64,000 nt of DNA, from positions 1 to 64,000 of the forward strand of contig URUK01000013.1 of NCBI GenBank assembly GCA_900551055.1, in the 5' to 3' direction. The notes under the pieces are model-generated. The model was given only the letters and a program-made list of their open reading frames with translations. It ran no database searches and was not told where the DNA came from. Each line of letters opens with the position of its first letter. Positions within the stretch are counted from its first letter, which is position 1. Of this stretch, positions 26,138 to 33,971 are shown piece by piece. Origin of the DNA: an uncultured Prevotella sp. GTDB lineage: Bacteria; Bacteroidota; Bacteroidia; Bacteroidales; Bacteroidaceae. The translations under genes were made by a program, and so were the position numbers.

Positions 26138-26147
26138 ATTGAGAGTA

Positions 26148-26244
26148 AAGGATTAAGAGTGAAGAGTTAAGAAAATATGCCTTGCCACGTGTTTTGTGCG
26201 CATCCGGCAAGGCATATTTTCTTAACTCTTCACTCTTAATCCTT
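26148..26244. repeat. Class C perfect 39-bp inverted repeat C3
   Basis: Arms 26148-26186 and 26206-26244 are exact complements, loop 19 nt. Heptamers GATTAAG, AGTGAAG and AGTTAAG lead to an inner AAAATATGCCTTGCC. It ends 24 nt beyond the yqeY stop codon. Confidence 0.9.
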
Positions 26245-26268
26245 AATTTAAAAGCGCGGCTTGTATTG

Positions 26269-26718
26269 TCAGGCGAGAAGGCGCTTGACGATGGCCGAAA
26301 TCACACCGCCGTCGGCGCGGCCTGCCATCCGCTTGGTAGCCGTTCCCATCACGCGGCCCATGTCTTTCATGCCCTGCGCGCCGGTTTCGGCTATTATTTC
26401 CTTCACGGCTGCTTCTATTTCTGCCTCCGTAAGGGGCTTAGGCAGGTATTCCTCGATGACTGCCACCTGCGCCAGCTCTGCATCGGCAAGGTCTTGGCGG
26501 CCCTGTGCAGTGAATGTTGCGGCCGACTCCTTGCCCTGCTTAGCCAGCTTGGAGAGCAGCTTCAGGGCGTCGGCGTCGTCAAGATTGTCGTTCGCCCCGG
26601 GTGCGGTCTTTGCCTCGAGAAACACTTTTTTGATATTGCGCAAGGTTTCAAGACGCACCTTGTCACGGGCCTTCATCGCCTCTTTGATGTCGTTGCTTAC
26701 TTGTTCGAATAATGCCAT
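26269..26718 (-). CDS. yqeY: GatB/YqeY domain protein
   Basis: A 149-residue cytosolic protein of the YqeY family, whose fold matches the tRNA-binding tail of GatB; the cellular role is poorly known but tRNA binding has been proposed. It begins MALFEQVSNDIKEAMKARDKVRLETLRNIKKVF, with the family motif LAEYLPKPLTEAEIEAAV appearing as IEEYLPKPLTEAEIE and a GRVMG motif (KDMGRVMGTATKRMAGRADGGVISAIVKRLL). The ATG at 26718 is chosen because the 9-residue upstream extension is repeat-derived. It lies 111 nt after ftsZ, at the end of the division cluster; class B element B4 is 16 nt ahead of its start. Confidence 0.92.
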   Translation of the reverse strand: MALFEQVSNDIKEAMKARDKVRLETLRNIKKVFLEAKTAPGANDNLDDADALKLLSKLAKQGKESAATFTAQGRQDLADAELAQVAVIEEYLPKPLTEAEIEAAVKEIIAETGAQGMKDMGRVMGTATKRMAGRADGGVISAIVKRLLA

Positions 26719-26734
26719 AGTTGTAGAATTAAAG

Positions 26735-26824
26735 CCCCCTCCCATCCCTCCCCGAGGGGAGGAGCTGATTACCTTATATTATATATTCCGCAAGTCCCCT
26801 CCCCACGGGGAGGACGGGAGGGGG
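26735..26824. repeat. Class B inverted pair B4/B5, ftsZ-yqeY junction
   Basis: B5 (26807-26824, plus-strand runs of 4, 2, 3 and 5 G) abuts the ftsZ stop. B4 (CCCCCTCCCATCCCTCCCC, 26735-26753) puts a canonical G-quadruplex motif on the mRNA strand 16 nt ahead of the yqeY ATG. The spacer is 53 nt. Confidence 0.75.
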
Positions 26825-26829
26825 CTGCC

Positions 26830-28152
26830 TCATGCAAACTTTATCGTGCCCTGCACCTTTCCGCCGTCTTCCGGCTCGGTGCTTTTCACGTTGCCCATTG
26901 CCTGGTTCTTTATTTCCTCAAGCTCCTGGCGCGTGCGTTTGTAGGTAGGCGTTGACTCGACGGATGATATTACGTCGTCATTGTCAAGGTTTTCCTGCCG
27001 GAAAATGAAGATGTGGGGACGGCGTTTGTACTTCGACGCCTTGCCGTCGCCGCCGTATATGCGCTCGCGGCGCAGCTTGCGCTCGGCCTCGCGCTCCTCT
27101 TCCTCGGCGCGGCGCTCGTTCTCTTCCTGCGTATGTTTCTTTATGTGGCTGTTCATTCCGTCCACATCTTCAATGCCGAAGCCCGTCGCAAGGATGGTTA
27201 TCTTGATTTTGTCGCCGAGCGATGGGTCGAGGGCTATACCCCATTTAGTCTCGAACTTGGTCTCAAAGCGGGCCATGAAGTCGTTTACATCGTTCATCTC
27301 TTCCATCATAAGGCTGCCCTTGCTGTTGCTCTTCTCGCCGCTGAACGATATGTTGAAAAGTATCTTCTTGGAGTTGAAGATGTCGTTGTCGTTGAGCAGA
27401 GGAGAGTTCAGCGCGTCGTCGATGGCTTTCTTCACACGGCCTTCGCCCTCACCGTAACCGGTGCTCATGATGGCCACTCCGCCGTCTTTCAGCACTGTCT
27501 TCACGTCGTTGAAGTCAAGGTTCATTATGCCGTGTACGGTTATTATTTCGGCAATGCTTTTAGCCGCAACGCTCAAAGTGTCGTCGGCCTTGCCGAAAGC
27601 GTCGAGGATTGACAGCTCAGGATATATCTCACGCAGTCGTTCGTTGTTGATTACGAGCAGCGCGTCGACATGTTTCGCCATCTCCTCAACGCCGTCAAGG
27701 GCTTGGTCAATCTTCTTTTCGCCCTCAAAACGGAAAGGTATGGTGACTATACCGACGGTGAGTATGCCCAATTCCTTTGACACACGGGCTATCACCGGAG
27801 CGGCACCGGTACCCGTTCCGCCGCCCATTCCGGCGGTGATGAAGGCCATCTTTGTGCCGTCGCTAAGCATCTTCTTCACGTCTTCAATGCTCTCCTCGGC
27901 GGCTTCGCGTGCCTTTTCAGGCTTGTTTCCGGCGCCAAGCCCCTCCTTGCCGAGCTGCAAATGCACCGGTACCGGCGAGTCGTTGAGCGCCTGGTTGTCA
28001 GTGTTGCACAGCACAAACGACACGTCGTGAATGCCCTCACGGTACATGTGGTTCACAGCATTGCCGCCGCCACCGCCAACGCCGATTACCTTTATAATAC
28101 AATCTTTCTTCTTAGGTTCGCCGAAATCGACTATGCTACGTCTTTCGCTCAT
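26830..28152 (-). CDS. ftsZ: Cell division protein FtsZ
   Basis: A 440-residue tubulin-like GTPase that forms the Z-ring at midcell. The GTP-binding segments are IGVGGGGGNAVNHM (about residues 24-37) and the tubulin signature GMGGGTGTGAAPVIA (about 107-121); the T7-loop is around LNLDFNDVKTVL. The C-terminal tail from ~340 is long, charged and Bacteroidota-like (EENERRAEEEEREAERKLRRERIYGG then TYKRTRQELEEIKNQAMG), with no obvious E. coli-like end motif. It lies 72 nt after ftsA. B5 begins 6 nt after the stop. No consensus promoter box seen in the 72-nt gap, so co-transcription with ftsA is likely. Confidence 0.97.
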   Translation of the reverse strand: MSERRSIVDFGEPKKKDCIIKVIGVGGGGGNAVNHMYREGIHDVSFVLCNTDNQALNDSPVPVHLQLGKEGLGAGNKPEKAREAAEESIEDVKKMLSDGTKMAFITAGMGGGTGTGAAPVIARVSKELGILTVGIVTIPFRFEGEKKIDQALDGVEEMAKHVDALLVINNERLREIYPELSILDAFGKADDTLSVAAKSIAEIITVHGIMNLDFNDVKTVLKDGGVAIMSTGYGEGEGRVKKAIDDALNSPLLNDNDIFNSKKILFNISFSGEKSNSKGSLMMEEMNDVNDFMARFETKFETKWGIALDPSLGDKIKITILATGFGIEDVDGMNSHIKKHTQEENERRAEEEEREAERKLRRERIYGGDGKASKYKRRPHIFIFRQENLDNDDVISSVESTPTYKRTRQELEEIKNQAMGNVKSTEPEDGGKVQGTIKFA

Positions 28153-28224
28153 ATCTAAATATCAGTTTAATCTTGGTGAATTATCATGTTTACGCTGTCC
28201 CGACACCTTGCGGCAGACGCATTG

Positions 28225-29673
28225 TCAATCCTCCGCCACAAGCCCTTTAAGGAACGACTTTAACTTGTCAAAACGCTTCTTCATGCTCTTGTTCTCGCCA
28301 ACTTGCTCCGCTTCAAGCCGTGCGGCCTCTTCGGCTTCGCGCTTTGCAGCCTCTTCGGCAGCCTTGCGGCGCTGTTCCTCGATGGCCGCTTTCTCTGCGG
28401 CGGTTGGCACAACGCCCGGCTCCATCTCGCTTGCACTGCGCGGAGGCTGGTGCAGGTCGGCAGGTTTGGCCGACGGCTTCGACTGCTTGTCAGCGCTGAA
28501 CAGGTCTGCATTGTCAGGCGTTTCCTCGCCGGCGCAGTTCATGTCTCCCTTCGCCAGTATGCCGAGCACAGTGTTCATGGTGCCGTCGTGGGCTGTTATG
28601 CTGGGATTGTTAGACGTTATTGTCTGCGTTACAAACTTCGCGATACGTATCTTTTCAATGTGTGTGTGGTTGCGGAACGCCTTGTCTATGTCTTTCATGT
28701 TCGCCCCGCCGCCGGTCAGGATGATGCCTCCGAGCAAACGGTCGGCATACTCCGAAGGTACCTGATACCAAACGTTCTCTATGATTTCCAGCAGCCTTCC
28801 CTCAACGATTTCAATGAACTTGCGGCTCTCCACACTGCGTTCCTCATCGATGGGGAGCATCAGCGTGTTGTCTATTTCATTGTTGTCAGTGTATGCGCAA
28901 CCATATCTCAATTTCATCTTCTCGGCCACAGCCTCGTCCATCTGCAACGAAGCGATGTCCTTGGTTATGTTGTTTCCGCCGAGCGGGATTACCGACAAAT
29001 GGCGCAGTATGTTCTTATAATATACCGAAACGGTGGTAGTCCCCGCGCCGAGGTCAACCAACACACATCCCGAACGCTTCTCAGCGTCGGTCAGAACGCT
29101 GTCGGCCAACGCCAGCGGAGCAAGATACATCTCCGCAATCGCCACGTCGGCAGAGCTGAAACACTTGTTCAGATTGCGGTAAAAAGCCTTCCTCCACAGT
29201 ATGTTCAGGAAGTTTCCTTCAAGCCGGCTGCACTGTATGCCCACCGGGTCGAGCTGCAACTGGCTGTCAACTTTGTACTCCTGTGTGGCCGCATCCAGTA
29301 TTTCCTGCTCCTGGTATGACATGTTGCGGTTGATGTCCATCAGCTCGTTGACCATTTCCTGCGATACAATCGTGTCGGCAGGAAGGTCTTTCACTATGAC
29401 GTTCCTTACGCTTTGGATTGACTGTCCGCCAACTCCCACGTAGACTTTGGATATTTCCGACTTCAACGCCACGGAGAGTTTCTTCACTATATTGGCGATG
29501 CACTGCACCGTCTGGTTTATGTTGTAAACAATGCCTTTTCGTATAAAGGAAGACGAGTCCTCCTTTACCACGGCAAGCACGGATATGCTTCCGTCGAGGT
29601 TTTTCTTTCCTGCTATGCCTGTAACCTTTGACGAGCCAAGCTCAATCGCCACGATAAAGTCCTTTGCTGCCAT
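28225..29673 (-). CDS. ftsA: Cell division protein FtsA
   Basis: A 482-residue actin-like ATPase that tethers FtsZ to the inner membrane and recruits the divisome. It begins FIVAIELGSSKVTGIAGKK (phosphate 1 loop), has GCVLVDLGAGTTTVSVYYKN (phosphate 2), and ILTGGGANMKDIDKAF (adenosine motif). A charged, Ala/Glu-rich extension follows residue ~420, ending in the amphipathic Lys/Phe helix SMKKRFDKLKSFLKGLVAED, suited to membrane binding. It is longer than E. coli FtsA because of that tail, as is usual in Bacteroidota. It lies 38 nt after ftsQ and 72 nt before ftsZ. Confidence 0.96.
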   Translation of the reverse strand: MAAKDFIVAIELGSSKVTGIAGKKNLDGSISVLAVVKEDSSSFIRKGIVYNINQTVQCIANIVKKLSVALKSEISKVYVGVGGQSIQSVRNVIVKDLPADTIVSQEMVNELMDINRNMSYQEQEILDAATQEYKVDSQLQLDPVGIQCSRLEGNFLNILWRKAFYRNLNKCFSSADVAIAEMYLAPLALADSVLTDAEKRSGCVLVDLGAGTTTVSVYYKNILRHLSVIPLGGNNITKDIASLQMDEAVAEKMKLRYGCAYTDNNEIDNTLMLPIDEERSVESRKFIEIVEGRLLEIIENVWYQVPSEYADRLLGGIILTGGGANMKDIDKAFRNHTHIEKIRIAKFVTQTITSNNPSITAHDGTMNTVLGILAKGDMNCAGEETPDNADLFSADKQSKPSAKPADLHQPPRSASEMEPGVVPTAAEKAAIEEQRRKAAEEAAKREAEEAARLEAEQVGENKSMKKRFDKLKSFLKGLVAED

Positions 29674-29711
29674 ACACTTGTATATTTTGTTTCCCTTTTT
29701 TGTTTTCTCTT

Positions 29712-30500
29712 CTATTTATTCTTTTTGCATATTATCTGGTTGTCAAACTCAAGGTTGATGTACGAATACTTGTTCCATCCAGCCTTGCTAAGACCGTATT
29801 TGTAGAACTTCTTTAGCCGTCCGAGCTTTGTCTGCACGAAGCCGGCCGTCAGTTCCCTGCGCTTGCTTGCATATTTCGCCTGCGGCAGCGCGCCCAAATA
29901 AACGATGTGGTCGCCCACCCGGGGCACCAGTTCCACGCCCAAGTCGGGGAGGATGTTGATTTGCACTATCTGGTTGCGCCAGAACTCGTCCTTCATTATC
30001 TCTATGGCCAGGTTGGCGAGATACATCCGCGAATACCACCGCGTTATGTTCCCGGTGGCAATTATGAGGTCTGACGTGTAAGTGGAGTTTGGCATTATGC
30101 CGCCGTGGTCGTCAAGGTAATAGTCCTCTCCGGCAATGTTCTTTACGCGCACGATGGGCAGCCGCTGCGTGATACTTATGTTGACGCACCCGTCCTTGGT
30201 CTTGTAGCACTGCGCTTCCTTGACGAACGGACTGTCCTTCAGCTTGTCCTCGATGTCGCGCGGGTTTACGTCCTTCATGCGTTTCTTGAACGGATACAGC
30301 CTGCTCCGCTCCAGAATGCGCTTTATCTCTTCAGCGCTAAGGAAGCCGTTTGTGCTCTCGTCCTCAATGTTTATAGCCACCTTTGTGCATACTGGATAGG
30401 CCTCCTTCGGGTTGTTGAAGGAGGTCATGGCCATCACTACGTACACGGCAATGGCCGCGCAGAGTGCAAAGGTAAGCATCTTTTTCAGACGGTACTTCAT
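29712..30500 (-). CDS. ftsQ: Cell division protein FtsQ/DivIB
   Basis: A 262-residue bitopic membrane protein of the divisome: short cytosolic start, one membrane segment (TFALCAAIAVYVVMAMTSF, about residues 10-28), then a periplasmic POTRA domain (VAINIEDESTNGFLSAEEIKRILER) and a C-terminal beta domain (NITQRLPIVRVKNIAGEDYYLDDHGGIMPN to the end). It connects early and late division proteins. Its start codon abuts the murC stop (30500/30501), implying coupling, and ftsA begins 38 nt later. The sequence shows the typical weak conservation of FtsQ, so identity rests on topology and context. Confidence 0.9.
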   Translation of the reverse strand: MKYRLKKMLTFALCAAIAVYVVMAMTSFNNPKEAYPVCTKVAINIEDESTNGFLSAEEIKRILERSRLYPFKKRMKDVNPRDIEDKLKDSPFVKEAQCYKTKDGCVNISITQRLPIVRVKNIAGEDYYLDDHGGIMPNSTYTSDLIIATGNITRWYSRMYLANLAIEIMKDEFWRNQIVQINILPDLGVELVPRVGDHIVYLGALPQAKYASKRRELTAGFVQTKLGRLKKFYKYGLSKAGWNKYSYINLEFDNQIICKKNK

Positions 30501-31883
30501 TTATCTGTATTTTTCCAAGAGTATTTTCTCTATTTGCGGAACGTAGTTGTCAAGGTCGCCGGCACCGAGCACCACAAGAACCTCGAAGTCGTTGTCCCTC
30601 ACAAACGACGGCACGTCTTCCTTGTGCAGCATCGTCTTCTTCACTCCGGGGGCGAGGTTGTCGTAAATCAGCTTCGAGGTTACGCCGGGAATAGGCTCCT
30701 CACGGGCAGGATATATGTCGCAGAGCACCACCTCGTCAAGCAGGCTTAGGCTCTCGGCAAAGTCCTTGTAGAAGTCGCGCGTGCGGCTGTACAGGTGGGG
30801 TTGGAATATGGCGGTTATTTTCCTGTCCTTGTAAAGCTCGCGTATGCTCATGGCGCTTTGCCTTATTTCCTTGGGATGGTGGGCGTAGTCGCTCAGGAAA
30901 ACGATGCGTTCCGTCTTGATTTTGAAGTCGAAACGGCGGTCAACCCCCTTGTAGGTCCGCATGCCGTATTTAAGCTCTTCCGCAGTGCATCCGTTGAGCT
31001 GGGCCATCGCCATTGCGGCTATGCCGTTCTCGATGTTGATTGGCACGGGCTGGCCGAGGCATATACCGTTGACACGTTCCACGGGCGACACGAAGTCGAA
31101 CGTTATCTCCCCGTCCTTTATCACTATGTTCTCGGCATGGAAGTCGCCGCCGTCGCGGCTATATTCATACACCTTCACTCCGGGCTGCACACGCTGGCGC
31201 ATCTCCAATCCGGCGTGCATTATGAGCGCACCGCCCGGCTGTATCAGTCCGGTATAGTGGGCGAAGCTCTCGAGGTAAGCCTCTTTCGTGCCGTAAATGT
31301 CGAGATGGTCGGGATCGGTCGACGTGATTACGCTCATCCACGGGCGCAGCCAGTGGAACGAGCGGTCGAACTCGTCGGCCTCGATTACCACGTAGTCGCT
31401 TTCCTTGCTCAGTATGTAGTTCGACGAGTAGTTCTTCGTTATGCCGCCGAGGAAGGCGTTGCAGTCAACATGGCTCTGGTGCATGATGTGCGCGCACATG
31501 GCCGACGTGGTTGTCTTGCCGTGCGTCCCGGCCACGCACAGCCCCTTGTGGGCGCGCGTAAGCATGCCGAGCACCTGGGCGCGCTTCTCCACATCGAAGC
31601 CGTCGGCACGGAAAGCGGCCAGTTCCTTGTGGCTTTCGGGTACGGCGGGGGTGTACACTACGAGCGTCGACTCGCGGTTGCGGCAGGCGTGGGGTATCTC
31701 GTCCACGTTTTCTTCATAGTGTATCAGCATTCCCTCCTGTTCCAGTTGTGCGGTAAGGGCGGAAGGTGTCTTGTCGTAACCGGCCACCACCACTCCCCTG
31801 TGAAGGAAGTAACGGGCTATGGCGCTCATGCCAATGCCGCCAGCCCCGATGAAATATACTGCTTTGATATCGTTCAGTTCCAT
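30501..31883 (-). CDS. murC: UDP-N-acetylmuramate-L-alanine ligase MurC
   Basis: A 460-residue cytosolic ATP-dependent ligase that adds L-Ala to UDP-MurNAc, the first peptide step of peptidoglycan synthesis. Motifs: the Rossmann start AVYFIGAGGIGMSAIARYF (about 9-27), the ATP P-loop VAGTHGKTTTSAM (about 118-130), and the C-terminal domain with KTERIVFLSDYAHHPKEIRQS. Length matches MurC. It lies 210 nt after murG with the B6/B7 pair between, and immediately precedes ftsQ. Element B6 is 20 nt ahead of its ATG, the position where it could affect ribosome access. Confidence 0.96.
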   Translation of the reverse strand: MELNDIKAVYFIGAGGIGMSAIARYFLHRGVVVAGYDKTPSALTAQLEQEGMLIHYEENVDEIPHACRNRESTLVVYTPAVPESHKELAAFRADGFDVEKRAQVLGMLTRAHKGLCVAGTHGKTTTSAMCAHIMHQSHVDCNAFLGGITKNYSSNYILSKESDYVVIEADEFDRSFHWLRPWMSVITSTDPDHLDIYGTKEAYLESFAHYTGLIQPGGALIMHAGLEMRQRVQPGVKVYEYSRDGGDFHAENIVIKDGEITFDFVSPVERVNGICLGQPVPINIENGIAAMAMAQLNGCTAEELKYGMRTYKGVDRRFDFKIKTERIVFLSDYAHHPKEIRQSAMSIRELYKDRKITAIFQPHLYSRTRDFYKDFAESLSLLDEVVLCDIYPAREEPIPGVTSKLIYDNLAPGVKKTMLHKEDVPSFVRDNDFEVLVVLGAGDLDNYVPQIEKILLEKYR

Positions 31884-31903
31884 TGTTGTTTATGAAATAA
31901 ACA

Positions 31904-32091
31904 CCCACCCAAACCCTCCCGAGGGGAGGGAGCTTGGTATGCTTTTCAGGATGCCAACGTGGGTGGATACCTTTATTTTTATTGCTCTATAATCAGTAAA
32001 TCCGGCCTATCAGCCTATTCTCGCCTGCCTGTTTGCGACGCCCGCCCTCAAGGCATATCAGGCACCCTCCCTTCGGGAGGGCTGGGGTGGG
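31904..32091. repeat. Class B inverted pair B6/B7, murG-murC junction
   Basis: B7 (GGGAGGGCTGGGGTGGG, 32075-32091) ends 2 nt from the murG stop. B6 (CCCACCCAAACCCTCCC, 31904-31920) places the canonical motif GGGAGGGTTTGGGTGGG on the mRNA strand 20 nt before the murC ATG. The 154-nt spacer holds no gene. Confidence 0.78.
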
Positions 32092-32093
32092 TG

Positions 32094-33203
32094 TCATTTT
32101 CTTGCAAGTTCCACCACCTTGTCGGCTATGATGTCGGCCGAGTCAGGCAGAGCCAGCTTCTTTATGTTGGCCGAGAGGGCGGCCAGCCGCGCGTCGTCAT
32201 TCACCGTTTCCAGCGCCATCGCGATGGCCTTTTCGGGCGCGTCGGCATCCTTCACGTAAAGGGCGGCGTCCTTTTCTACCAGTGCGAGGGCGTTTTTCGT
32301 CTGGTGGTCTTCGGCCACATTGGGCGAAGGCACGAGTATCACGGGCTTGCCTATGAGGCAGAACTCTGATATGCTGCTGGCTCCGGCGCGGCTTATCACC
32401 AGGTCGGCGGCGCGGTAAGCGGCGCCCATGTCGCTGATGAAGTCGGTCACCTTGAGCATGGGCAGGTCCGTCCGGCCTGCCAGCCGCTCGTTGATTGAGG
32501 CGTTGTAGTATTTGCCCGTCTGCCAGATGAACTGCACTCCCGACGCCTTTATGTCCTCAAGATGGCTCATCACGCTTTCGTTCATCGTCCTTGCGCCGAG
32601 GCTTCCGCCTACAATGAGCACGGTCTTTTTCGTTTCGTCCAGCCCGAACGAGCGAAGCGCCTCCGCCTTCGTCATCTTGGTGTCAAGCAAAGCCTGGCGC
32701 ACGGGGTTGCCCGTCTTCACGATTTTCTCCGCCGGGAAGAAGCGCTCCATGCCGTCGTAGGCCACACAGATGCAGTCAACCTTCTTGGCAAGCAGCTTGT
32801 TCGTAACCCCGGCATACGAGTTCTGCTCCTGTATGAGGCACGGCACGCCGTGCTTGGCGCACTCGTTCAGCGTGGGGCCGCTGGCGTATCCGCCCACTCC
32901 CACGGCAGCCATCGGCCTGAACCGGCGTATTATCCGCCTCGCCATGCGCTGGCTTTTCCATATCTTCAACAGCACGGCGAAGTTCTTAAACAGGTTCTTG
33001 CGGTCGAAGCCGCAGATTGGCAGGCCTACAATCTTATAGCCGGCAGCCGGCACGCGCTGCATCTCCATGCGGCCGAGCGCGCCCACAAACAGTATGTCGG
33101 CGTCGGGATGCTTGGCCCGTATGGCGTTGGCGATGGAAACGGCCGGGAAAATATGTCCGCCCGTACCTCCACCGCTGATGATTATCCTTAGTTTTTGCTC
33201 CAT
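32094..33203 (-). CDS. murG: UDP-GlcNAc:lipid I transferase MurG
   Basis: A 369-residue membrane-associated GT-B glycosyltransferase (GT28) that converts lipid I to lipid II on the inner face of the cytoplasmic membrane. The N-terminal G loop is SGGGTGGHIFPAVSIANAI (about 10-28), a second G-rich loop is VGVGGYASGP (about 98-107), and the C-terminal donor site shows SRAGASSISEFCLIGKPVILVPSP (about 268-291). It begins the distal division/cell-wall cluster murG-murC-ftsQ-ftsA-ftsZ-yqeY. Unusually, no ftsW/murD lies upstream; the next gene is divergent korA. A TACTTTTG promoter lies 23 nt ahead of the ATG. Confidence 0.96.
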   Translation of the reverse strand: MEQKLRIIISGGGTGGHIFPAVSIANAIRAKHPDADILFVGALGRMEMQRVPAAGYKIVGLPICGFDRKNLFKNFAVLLKIWKSQRMARRIIRRFRPMAAVGVGGYASGPTLNECAKHGVPCLIQEQNSYAGVTNKLLAKKVDCICVAYDGMERFFPAEKIVKTGNPVRQALLDTKMTKAEALRSFGLDETKKTVLIVGGSLGARTMNESVMSHLEDIKASGVQFIWQTGKYYNASINERLAGRTDLPMLKVTDFISDMGAAYRAADLVISRAGASSISEFCLIGKPVILVPSPNVAEDHQTKNALALVEKDAALYVKDADAPEKAIAMALETVNDDARLAALSANIKKLALPDSADIIADKVVELARK

Positions 33204-33226
33204 TGACCTTATACCTTATTATTTGG

Positions 33227-33234
33227 CAAAAGTA
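33227..33234 (-). promoter_or_regulatory. -7 promoter box TACTTTTG of the murG cluster
   Basis: Exact TAnnTTTG match, 23 nt from the murG ATG. It is the only good box seen for murG to yqeY. Confidence 0.6.
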
Positions 33235-33400
33235 ATCAAATTTTTTCTTATACTACAACTTTAAGTGATATTTTTCCTGCGCGCAGGCAATTTCATGACA
33301 GAGGTCATAAGGGAAGAACGAAAAGGCAACAGCCATTGTCCGGGCGGCGTTTTTCCTCCATCCCGGCCCTTCCTGCACTCCCAGTACTCTCATGTCTGTT

Positions 33401-33490
33401 TCCAAAAGACGGCAAAACGCGCTGCAAAAGGTGGCCTTTCAGCTTGCAAAAGGCCACCTTTTACAAGCCAAAAGGCTACCTTTTGCAATG
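33401..33490. repeat. Class A repeat cluster A8
   Basis: Units CCAAAAGACGGCAAAAC, TGCAAAAGGTGGCCTTTC, TGCAAAAGGCCACCTTTT and CCAAAAGGCTACCTTTTGC. Confidence 0.7.
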
Positions 33491-33752
33491 CAGCCCGTAA
33501 GTACCTGGGAACCAACAAGTTACAAAACACAAGACAAACCGCCGCAACCCATGTCCTGACAGACGCCGGATTTTTCACTTTCCATTTCTCACTTTTCGTC
33601 AAACAGCCGTCGTATTCTTCACTTTCCGCCTTTCATTTTCCATTCAAAGCCACGTCATGCCAATGAGAAAACAACAGCCGTCATTTAACAGAAAGAATGC
33701 GACGGAAACGTTAAACATCTTTCTTTATGACACCATAAACGGTAAATAAATA

Positions 33753-33760
33753 TACATTTG
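33753..33760 (+). promoter_or_regulatory. -7 promoter box TACATTTG of the kor operon
   Basis: Exact TAnnTTTG match 211 nt ahead of the korA ATG. It would give a long leader; no riboswitch fold was recognised there. Confidence 0.5.
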
Positions 33761-33971
33761 CAACCACGCAAAGTAAAATTCCGCTGTTTTGTGACATGAA
33801 AAAGATTTTTTATCTGCAAAACATTTTGATAATTCAATAATCTTTCCGACATTTGCAAAATGATAGCATTCAAGCCATTCATACGCTGCGGCAAGGCCGT
33901 TTAACCCCTTGCGCGGCGGTGAAGGGTTACAAAATGTAAGCACAAACAAGCGAATGTAAAAACACTTGATT

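Larger units (their letters stand above)
25572..26268. other. Gene-free interval holding the 6S-like RNA and repeats
   Basis: Contains the 6S-like RNA (25651-25910), its promoter boxes, class A cluster A7 (26051) and inverted repeat C3 (26148-26244). No coding region is supported. Confidence 0.7.
33204..33971. other. Gene-free divergent interval between murG and korA
   Basis: Holds the murG box (33227-33234), class A cluster A8, a T/C-rich stretch with repeated TTTCACTTTCC-type words (33570-33650), and the korA box (33753-33760) followed by a ~210-nt korA leader. No gene is supported. Confidence 0.65.

Noticed and set aside
30795..31895. 366-residue plus-strand frame over murC
   Set aside because: Antisense shadow of murC, no domain content.
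33753..33971. Riboswitch in the korA leader
   Set aside because: The ~210-nt leader is long, but I found no conserved riboswitch motif or clear nested stems.
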